From positions 1 to 64,000 of the forward strand of contig NZ_CAAJGK010000051.1 of assembly GCF_900996245.1 (NCBI RefSeq): a DNA stretch of 64,000 nt, in the 5' to 3' direction. This document shows, piece by piece, positions 58,127 through 64,000 of the stretch (positions are counted from its first letter, which is position 1; each line of letters begins with the position of its first letter). The notes under the pieces were generated by a model. The model saw only the letters and a program-made list of their open reading frames with translations. It made no database searches and had not been told where the DNA came from. The translations under genes were made by a program, and so were the position numbers. The stretch comes from Paraburkholderia sp. BCC1886 (GTDB lineage Bacteria; Pseudomonadota; Gammaproteobacteria; Burkholderiales; Burkholderiaceae).

Positions 58127-59794
58127 TCAGGCGGCGTTCGCCGCGACACCGGTTCGCGCCACGCCGGCTTCCGTCTGCACGGACTGCACCGTCGGCCCTT
58201 CGCGACGCGCCGCCGCGATCAACTCGGCCGCGCGCTCGCCGATCATCACCGTCGGCGAGTTCGTGTTGCCGCCAATCAGCGTCGGCATCACCGAAGCATC
58301 GACGATCCGCAATCCGCTCACGCCACGCACCCGCAACTGCGGATCCACCACCGAACGCGCGTCGCTGCCCATCCGGCAGGTCGCCACCGGGTGATAAATG
58401 GTGTCCGCGCGCTCGGCGATGGTCCGGCGCAACTCCGCCGCCGACTGGCCCGGATGCGTGTACAACTCCTTGCCGCCATGCAGCGCGAGCGACGGCGCAT
58501 CGAGAATGCGCCGCGCCATCTGCGCGCCTTCCACCAGCAGGTCCAGATCGCGCGAATCGCTTAAGAAGCGCGGATCGATCACCGGCGCGACGCGTGCGTC
58601 CGCGCTAGCGAGCGTCACCGTGCCGCGGCTATGCGGCCGCAACACGCAGACGTGCAGCGAATAGCCGTGGCCCCAATGCATATGACGGTTGTGATCGTCG
58701 ACGATCGCCGCGCAGAAGTGCAGTTGCAGGTCGGGCCGAGCAAGCGTCGGGCGGCTCTTCAGAAAACCGCCCGCCTCGGCGACGTTGCTCGACAGCATGC
58801 CGCGGCCATGACGCAGGAAAGCGGCGAACTGCGGCAGCATTCGCGCGATGCCGCGAATCGAGAAGCCGGTCGGTTCGATCGACGACACGCGTTTGTTGAT
58901 GGTGAAATCGACGTGATCGATCAGGTTCTGGCCGACCTCCGGTGCGTCGTGCAGCACCTCGATGCCGAGCTTCCGCAAATCCGCCGCCGGGCCAATTCCC
59001 GAGCACATCAACAGTTGCGGCGAATTGAACGCGCCCGCCGCGAGGATCACCTCGGCGCGCGCCTCTAGCGTTTCCGTGCGTCCGCCGCGCACGACCTCGA
59101 CGCCGCTCGCGCGCTTGCCGTCGAAGACCACGCGCAACACGGTCGCGTCGGCGATGGTATGCAGATTCGCCCGCTTGCGATCGTAGATGTAGGCCTGCGC
59201 GACGCTGCACCGGCGGCCGTCGCGCTGCGTGACCTGATAGAAGCCGACGCCTTCCTGTTCGGCTCCGTTGAAATCGCTGTTGGGTCGATAGCCGGCTTCG
59301 AGCGCGGCTTTGACAAACCGCTTCGAGAACGGGTTCTGAAAGCGTAGATCGGACACGGTCAGCGGTCCGCCGTCGCCATGCCAGGCATCTGCGCCGCGCT
59401 CGTTGCCTTCGGCGCGCCGGAAATACGGCAGCACCTCCGGCCATGACCAGCCGGTGCAACCCAGCTCGGCCCATTCGTCGTAATCCAGTGGATGACCGCG
59501 CGTGTAAATCATCGCGTTGATCGCGCTCGATCCGCCAAAGCCCCGGCCGCGCGGCTGATACCCCTGGCGGCCCCCGAGGCCCGGCTGCGGCGTAGTCAGA
59601 TAACCGTAATTGGTCTTGAGCTTGTTCGGCACCACGATCGCGACGCCGACCGGCATGTTGACGAACAGATTGCGTTCCGTATGCGGCCCGGCTTCGATCA
59701 GCGCGATGGTCGCGTCGGGGCAGCTATCGGCGAGGCGGCTCGCCAGCGAGCAACCGCCCGAACCGGCGCCGACGATGATGTAGTCGTATTGCAT
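58127..59794 (-). CDS. GMC family oxidoreductase (choline/alcohol dehydrogenase-like)
   Basis: This 555-aa FAD flavoprotein has the N-terminal dinucleotide motif YIIVGAGSGGCSLASRL at residues 4-20, GMC signature 1 (RGRGFGGSSAINAMIYTRG) at about 82-100, and signature 2 (GAFNSPQLLMCSGIG) at about 260-274. The catalytic His is in TIYHPVATCRMG near 475, and the His/Asn partner is in IGGNTNSPTVMIGERAAE. The substrate is a primary alcohol, perhaps choline or a polyethylene glycol-like compound. The betB and betI genes that usually flank betA are absent, so I avoid that name. The ATG at 59794 has AGGAGCGG upstream. Confidence 0.9.
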   Translation of the reverse strand: MQYDYIIVGAGSGGCSLASRLADSCPDATIALIEAGPHTERNLFVNMPVGVAIVVPNKLKTNYGYLTTPQPGLGGRQGYQPRGRGFGGSSAINAMIYTRGHPLDYDEWAELGCTGWSWPEVLPYFRRAEGNERGADAWHGDGGPLTVSDLRFQNPFSKRFVKAALEAGYRPNSDFNGAEQEGVGFYQVTQRDGRRCSVAQAYIYDRKRANLHTIADATVLRVVFDGKRASGVEVVRGGRTETLEARAEVILAAGAFNSPQLLMCSGIGPAADLRKLGIEVLHDAPEVGQNLIDHVDFTINKRVSSIEPTGFSIRGIARMLPQFAAFLRHGRGMLSSNVAEAGGFLKSRPTLARPDLQLHFCAAIVDDHNRHMHWGHGYSLHVCVLRPHSRGTVTLASADARVAPVIDPRFLSDSRDLDLLVEGAQMARRILDAPSLALHGGKELYTHPGQSAAELRRTIAERADTIYHPVATCRMGSDARSVVDPQLRVRGVSGLRIVDASVMPTLIGGNTNSPTVMIGERAAELIAAARREGPTVQSVQTEAGVARTGVAANAA

Positions 59795-60137
59795 CCGCTC
59801 CTCCTGGGTGGGGTCGCGTTGCTCGCGAACCCTGTCTCGTGCACACTTGTCTACGTGTGTTTTCACGGCATTGTAGGGAGCGTTCGCAGGTCGCGGCAAG
59901 TTCGCGGCAGAGCGATTCCTCTAAACGGAACGGTGGTCGCGCCCCTATGATGAAAGACGCGCATGCGCCCGCCAGACGGCCATGAGCGGCATTCAAACGC
60001 GGCGTCGGTGACGCCTTCCTCCCAGCGTGCGGCATGGCACGCCACGATAAAACAGCGCAGAGCCGATTACTGCCGGCGCCTACCTGGCGACGCGGCGAAT
60101 CCGCAGACTGCAACGCAAGCGATGAACGGAGACAGAG
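59795..60137. other. Divergent intergenic region, GMC oxidoreductase / aidB
   Basis: This 343-bp gap has no gene, terminator or clear palindrome. The AT-richer spots near 59845-59875 are the likeliest promoter of the GMC gene. GGAGACAGAG before 60138 is the aidB ribosome site. Confidence 0.35.
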
Positions 60138-61859
60138 ATGCAATCGCACGAGGATCTGCAAGAGGAATTGCCGAGGGAATCGCCGGGCCTGGGTCGCACG
60201 CACGAAGTGACGAATCAGGTTCCGCCGCTAGCCGGCTACAACCTCTTTTCGAGCGATACCGCTTTGAGCGCTGCGCTCGACCGCGAAGGCGCCGGCTGGC
60301 AGCGCGACACACTGCTGCGGCACGGCGCGGCGCTGAGCACGCCGGACACCCTCGCGCTCGCCGAACTGGCGAACCGTCACTCTCCCGAACTCTTCACCCA
60401 CGATCCGCGCGGCGAACGCGTCGACGCGCTCGAATTCCATCCGTCATGGCATACGCTGCTCGCGCTGCTGCGCGGCGAAGGCCTGCACGCGCTACCGTTT
60501 TCCGAGCCGCGCGCGGGTGCGATGGTCGCGCGTTGCGCCGGTTACTTTCTGCATGCGCAACTCGAATCCGGTTCGCTGTGTCCGCTGACGATGACCTTCG
60601 CCAGCATTCCCGTCCTGCAACGCGAGCCCGCGCTGTTCGACCTGCTGCGCGACAAGCTCTATACCCGTGAGCACGATCCGCGCGACGTGCCGTTATCGCA
60701 GAAGCGCTCGGCGATGATCGGCATGGGCATGACCGAGAAACAGGGCGGCTCCGACGTGCGCAGCAATCAGACCCGCGCGACAGCCACGCGCGGCAGCGGT
60801 CGCGGCGCCGAGTACCGCCTCGTCGGCCACAAATGGTTTTTCTCCGCGCCTCAGTGCGACGCGCATCTGGTGCTGGCGCGCACCGACGATCACAACGGCC
60901 TGTCCTGCTTCTTCGTGCCGCGCTTCAGGCCGGACGGCCAGAAAAACGCCGTGCAGATCCAGCGTCTGAAAGACAAGCTCGGCAATCGTTCGAACGCGAG
61001 CAGCGAGGTCGAATTCCTCGACGCTTACGGCGTGATGATCGGCGACGAAGGACGCGGTGTGCCGACCATCATCGAAATGGCGAACTACACGCGGCTCGAT
61101 TGCGTGATCGGCAGCGCGGCGTTGATGCGCGCGGCGCTCGTGCAGGCCATTCACCACGCGCGCCATCGCAGCGCGTTCGGCCGGCGGCTGGTCGACCAGC
61201 CGCTGATGCGCAACGTGCTCGCCGATCTCGCCCTGGAATCGGAAGCCGCGACCGTGCTCTTCATGCATCTCGCGCGCGCGTTCGAAGATTCGGCGGATAC
61301 CGCGACGGCCTCGCCCGCGCAACGCGCATGGCGGCGTATCGTCACGCCGGCCGCGAAATACTGGGTCTGCAAGCGTGCGCTGGAATTCACCGGCGAGGCC
61401 ATGGAGGTCTGGGGCGGCAACGGTTATGTCGAGACCGGTCCGATGGCGCGCTTCTACCGCGAAGCGCCGGTGAATTCGATCTGGGAAGGCTCGGGCAACG
61501 TGATGTGCCTCGACGTGCTGCGCGCGATGGAACGCGAGCCCGACGCCGCGCAGGCACTCTTCGCCGAATGGCAGACCGACGCGCAAGGTCACCCGGCTCT
61601 GCGCGCCGCGCTCGGCCGGCTGGTCGCCACGCTGACCGGTCCGGCCGACGGCCGCGAAAGCGCGGCACGCCGCATCGCGCAACAACTCGTGCTGATTGCG
61701 CAGGCCAGCCTGCTCGCGAAGTACGCCCCCGCCGCGATTGCCGATGCGTTCATCGACACGCGGCTCGCCGACGGCTGCGGCGAAAGCGGCCGCGTGTACG
61801 GCACGCTGCCCTCGACTATCGATCACGCGGCGATCGTCGAGCGGGCATTTCCTGCCTGA
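60138..61859 (+). CDS. aidB: AidB-like acyl-CoA dehydrogenase family protein
   Basis: This 573-aa FAD flavoprotein closely follows E. coli AidB. The N-terminus reads PPLAGYNLFSSDTALSAALDREGAGW. Further family blocks are LESGSLCPLTMTFAS, RSAMIGMGMTEKQGGSDVRSNQT, RLVGHKWFFSAPQCDAHLVLA, LKDKLGNRSNASSEVEF and the terminal VNSIWEGSGNVMCLDVLRAM. AidB is linked to DNA alkylation damage in E. coli, binding DNA and acting as an isovaleryl-CoA-dehydrogenase-like enzyme with weak activity. The ribosome site GGAGAC precedes the ATG. It lies 72 bp upstream of the aldehyde dehydrogenase gene, so the two may form an operon. Confidence 0.92.
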   Translation: MQSHEDLQEELPRESPGLGRTHEVTNQVPPLAGYNLFSSDTALSAALDREGAGWQRDTLLRHGAALSTPDTLALAELANRHSPELFTHDPRGERVDALEFHPSWHTLLALLRGEGLHALPFSEPRAGAMVARCAGYFLHAQLESGSLCPLTMTFASIPVLQREPALFDLLRDKLYTREHDPRDVPLSQKRSAMIGMGMTEKQGGSDVRSNQTRATATRGSGRGAEYRLVGHKWFFSAPQCDAHLVLARTDDHNGLSCFFVPRFRPDGQKNAVQIQRLKDKLGNRSNASSEVEFLDAYGVMIGDEGRGVPTIIEMANYTRLDCVIGSAALMRAALVQAIHHARHRSAFGRRLVDQPLMRNVLADLALESEAATVLFMHLARAFEDSADTATASPAQRAWRRIVTPAAKYWVCKRALEFTGEAMEVWGGNGYVETGPMARFYREAPVNSIWEGSGNVMCLDVLRAMEREPDAAQALFAEWQTDAQGHPALRAALGRLVATLTGPADGRESAARRIAQQLVLIAQASLLAKYAPAAIADAFIDTRLADGCGESGRVYGTLPSTIDHAAIVERAFPA

Positions 61860-61931
61860 CCTCACGCAGCGAATCGAAATCAGAAAGCGCGCCCCGACGC
61901 GCATTCACCATCATCAGGGAGAGCCCACGAC

Positions 61932-63350
61932 ATGAAGAACGATCTGCCCGAAGTCGCCGCACTCGACGCGCTGTTGCGCGACCAGCGCCATGCTTATCTG
62001 CGCGCGCCGTACCCTTCGTGGGACACGCGTGCGTCGCATCTCCGGGCGCTGCGTAAAGTCATGCTCGACAATCGCGACGCGCTCGCCGACGCGATGAACG
62101 CCGACTTCGGCAATCGCGCGAAACAGGAAGTGCTGCTTGCCGAATTCCTGCTGGTGAAAGAAGAGATCGACGCCGCGCTCAGGCACGGCAAACGCTGGAT
62201 GAAAGCGCAGCGCCGCAGCACCAACAAGTGGCTGATGCCGGCGCGCGCGAAGGTCGTGCCGCAACCGCTCGGCGTGATCGGCATCATCGTGCCGTGGAAT
62301 TATCCGGTGCTGCTGGCCGCCGGTCCGCTGATCAGCGCGTTGACGGCCGGCAATCGCGCGATCGTCAAGATGTCGGAACTGACGCCGCGCACGTCGGCGC
62401 TATTCGAAACGCTGATCGCCCAGACCTTCGCACGCGATCACGTTGCGGTCGTGAACGGCGACGCGACGCTGGCGGCCGCGTTCAGTGCGCAGCCGTTCGA
62501 TCATCTGCTGTTTACGGGCTCGACCAAGGTCGGCCACGAGGTGATGCGTGCCGCCGCCGAGCATCTCACGCCGGTCACGCTCGAACTGGGCGGCAAGTCG
62601 CCGGCCATCATCGGCGCGCATGCGCGCTTCGACAATGCGGTCGACAACCTGATTGCCGGCAAGACGCTCAACGCAGGGCAAACCTGCATCGCGCCGGATT
62701 ACGTGCTGGTGCCGCGCGGCAAGGAGCAGGCCTTCGTCGAACGGGCGCGCGCGCGCATGGCGAAGATGTACCCGGGCTTCGCGAACAATCCCGACTACAC
62801 GTCGATCATTTCGGAGCGTCACTTCGCGCGCCTGCAACGTCTCGCGGATGAAGCCGAGGCCGCCGGCGCGCAGTTGCATCGGCTGACCGACAGCACGCCC
62901 GATCCGGCGAGCCGCCGTTTCCCGTTGATCGCCGTGACCGGGGCGCCGGACGGGAGTGCGCTGATGCAGGAAGAAATCTTCGGGCCGCTGCTGCCGATCG
63001 TCCCTTACGACACGCTCGACGACGCGATCGCGTGGGTCAACACCCGGCCGCGTCCGCTCGCGCTGTATCTGTACGCGGACGACTCCGCGACGATCGAACG
63101 CGTGACGCGCGAGACGATTGCGGGCGGCATGGCGATCAACGAGACGCTGATGCACCTGGCGTGCGAGAGCCTGCCGTTCGGCGGCGTTGGCGCGAGCGGG
63201 ATGGGCGCGTATCACGGGTACGAAGGCTTCGTGACCTTCTCGAAGATGAAGCCGATCCTGACGCAGGCGCGAGTGAATTTCCGCGGCTGGATCTCGCCGC
63301 CTTATGGCAAGCGGGTGAATGCGCTTTTGAAGGTGATGATGCGGTTTTGA
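61932..63350 (+). CDS. Coniferyl aldehyde dehydrogenase
   Basis: This 472-aa NAD(P)-dependent aldehyde dehydrogenase has the catalytic Cys at C252 (LNAGQTCIAPDYVLVP) and Glu at E218 (TLELGGKSP). The family-specific segments of CalB-type enzymes are present: FGNRAKQEVLLAEFLLVKEEI near 59-79, QPLGVIGIIVPWNYPVLL at 111-128, and the C-terminal FGGVGASGMGAYHGYEGFVTFSKMK. Those match the coniferyl aldehyde dehydrogenase branch, which oxidises aromatic or terpenoid aldehydes, so real substrate use may be wider. The ATG follows GGGAGAG. Confidence 0.9.
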   Translation: MKNDLPEVAALDALLRDQRHAYLRAPYPSWDTRASHLRALRKVMLDNRDALADAMNADFGNRAKQEVLLAEFLLVKEEIDAALRHGKRWMKAQRRSTNKWLMPARAKVVPQPLGVIGIIVPWNYPVLLAAGPLISALTAGNRAIVKMSELTPRTSALFETLIAQTFARDHVAVVNGDATLAAAFSAQPFDHLLFTGSTKVGHEVMRAAAEHLTPVTLELGGKSPAIIGAHARFDNAVDNLIAGKTLNAGQTCIAPDYVLVPRGKEQAFVERARARMAKMYPGFANNPDYTSIISERHFARLQRLADEAEAAGAQLHRLTDSTPDPASRRFPLIAVTGAPDGSALMQEEIFGPLLPIVPYDTLDDAIAWVNTRPRPLALYLYADDSATIERVTRETIAGGMAINETLMHLACESLPFGGVGASGMGAYHGYEGFVTFSKMKPILTQARVNFRGWISPPYGKRVNALLKVMMRF

Positions 63351-63384
63351 GGGGGGCGGGCTGGAGCGTTGCCCATGCTGCGCA

Positions 63385-63669
63385 TCAAGCCGCGAGCTCG
63401 AAGCGAAACTGCTTTCCGAGCGCCGCGGCGGCGCTCGCCAAAGTCGTCAACGTCAGACTCGTATCGGTTTCATCGAGTAAACGGTTCAGGGCCGCGCGAC
63501 TGGTTTTCATCCTCATCGCCATCGCCGTTTTGGAAAGATGCTGCGCTTTCATTTCCTGCTGGATTTGCCAGGCGATGACACGCTTGATCGCAACTGCGGT
63601 CGCTTCTTCCAGAAGCGCCTCTTCGGCAAGAAACTCGTCGAAATTGCTTCCTATGTGCTTGTTTGGCAT
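63385..63669 (-). CDS. HigA-type XRE antitoxin
   Basis: This 94-aa helix-turn-helix protein is 61 bp downstream of the toxin gene. The HTH lies in the C-terminal half (LSKTAMAMRMKTSRAALNRLLDETDTSLTLTTLASAAAALGK), preceded by an acidic N-terminal helix (EEALLEEATAVAIKRVIAW). This layout matches antitoxins of HigBA-type modules whose toxin is a Gp49-like protein. Binding to the toxin and autorepression are expected from the family. Start ATG at 63669. Confidence 0.87.
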   Translation of the reverse strand: MPNKHIGSNFDEFLAEEALLEEATAVAIKRVIAWQIQQEMKAQHLSKTAMAMRMKTSRAALNRLLDETDTSLTLTTLASAAAALGKQFRFELAA

Positions 63670-63730
63670 GTGTAACTCCTCAATTAGCCCTAGGACAGAA
63701 CGTGGATACGCAACGGTATGCGCGTAAATC

Positions 63731-64000
63731 CTAGACTTTTCTCAACTGACGCAACCTTTCTTTGGCCACGTTGAGATCGTCTGCCGGCGTTGCCTGAGAT
63801 TTCTTGATGAAGCCATGCAGCAAGACCATTTTGCCGCCCAGTACAGTGAAAATGATGCGGGCGATACGTCGCGGCAACGTAATACGAACTTCCCACAAAT
63901 CTTTGCCCATCTTGCGCACGAGCGGCATGCCCAAGGGCCAGCCGATCTGCACGGTCTTGACCTCCTCGCCAATGACCTTGCGGTCCTGAGCATCGAGCTC
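63731..64000 (-). CDS. HigB-type (Gp49-like) toxin, 5' end cut by window
   Basis: This reading frame runs off the window end, so only the C-terminal 89 residues are seen. ELDAQDRKVIGEEVKTVQ precedes the Gp49 core GWPLGMPLVRKMGKDLWEVR, then RRIARIIFTVLGGKMVLLHGFIKKSQATPADDL. The RelE-like toxin fold with conserved basic residues fits ribosome-dependent mRNA cleavage. The first residues lie beyond position 64000. It is co-oriented with the HTH antitoxin downstream, in the toxin-first order of HigBA. Confidence 0.88.
   Translation of the reverse strand, partial: ELDAQDRKVIGEEVKTVQIGWPLGMPLVRKMGKDLWEVRITLPRRIARIIFTVLGGKMVLLHGFIKKSQATPADDLNVAKERLRQLRKV

Noticed and set aside
58127..59794. Naming the GMC oxidoreductase betA
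   Set aside because: betB, betI or a choline transporter are not adjacent, and GMC substrate specificity cannot be read from the sequence.
1..64000. tRNA, rRNA or CRISPR array
   Set aside because: Intergenic regions were read by eye; no cloverleaf, rRNA signature or regularly spaced repeat array was recognised. A tRNAscan or CRISPR search was not possible.

Overview
The window looks like chromosomal DNA of a betaproteobacterium of the family Burkholderiaceae, most likely Paraburkholderia or a close relative. The reasons are high GC content, a Burkholderia-type trimeric porin, a bioA-bioF-bioD-bioB operon, an S-adenosylhomocysteine (SAH) riboswitch in front of ahcY, a pxpBCA-DUF969-DUF979 cluster, and many metabolic genes joined by ATGA or TGATG overlaps. 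This genus assignment is inference. I saw no tRNA, rRNA, CRISPR array, prophage or complete insertion sequence.

Layout. 1-453: truncated copy of a large palindromic repeat element. 0.5-8.2 kb: CPA1 sodium/proton antiporter, EAL phosphodiesterase, CutC, and a 1195-aa indolepyruvate ferredoxin oxidoreductase-type protein. 8.4-13.3 kb: small acidic protein, a LacI regulator/AGE epimerase/PfkB kinase operon, and a bile-acid-symporter-like transporter. 13.7-19.4 kb: secreted low-complexity protein, porin, LysR regulator, nitronate monooxygenase, and a fluoroacetate-dehalogenase-like hydrolase. 19.6-23.8 kb: a minus-strand run of YbaK, DUF1289, MaoC, metallo-hydrolase, HMG-CoA lyase and GhrA-like genes. 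24-31.2 kb: RBBP9-like hydrolase, orphan sulfate-binding protein, bioAFDB, and a full second copy of the repeat element. 31.2-36.7 kb: cca, GST, NDUFA9-like SDR, soluble lytic transglycosylase, and 5-formyl-THF cyclo-ligase. 36.7-41.9 kb: MarR-like regulator divergent from pxpB-pxpC-pxpA-DUF969-DUF979 (5-oxoproline use). 42-45.9 kb: TPR/glycosyltransferase-like protein, BrnT-BrnA toxin-antitoxin, and TraB/GumN protein. 45.9-51.6 kb: dppABCDF-like peptide ABC transporter. 51.8-54.9 kb: SAH riboswitch-ahcY-holin-like membrane protein-metF (methyl cycle). 54.9-59.8 kb: GT2 glycosyltransferase, lrgB/lrgA with a divergent LysR regulator, and a GMC oxidoreductase. 60.1-63.4 kb: AidB and coniferyl aldehyde dehydrogenase. 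63.4-64 kb: HigBA-type toxin-antitoxin cut by the window edge.

Functional modules. The pxp cluster cleaves 5-oxoproline to glutamate, and the DUF969/DUF979 membrane pair is a good candidate for its transporter. The bio operon makes biotin from pimeloyl-ACP. The ahcY/metF operon recycles SAH and supplies methyl-THF, and its leader senses SAH. The AGE epimerase/kinase pair fits mannose to fructose to fructose-6-phosphate conversion under an autoregulated LacI repressor.

The least explained structure is the roughly 500-bp palindromic element. It is present twice, and two compensatory base-pair changes between copies preserve a terminal hairpin.
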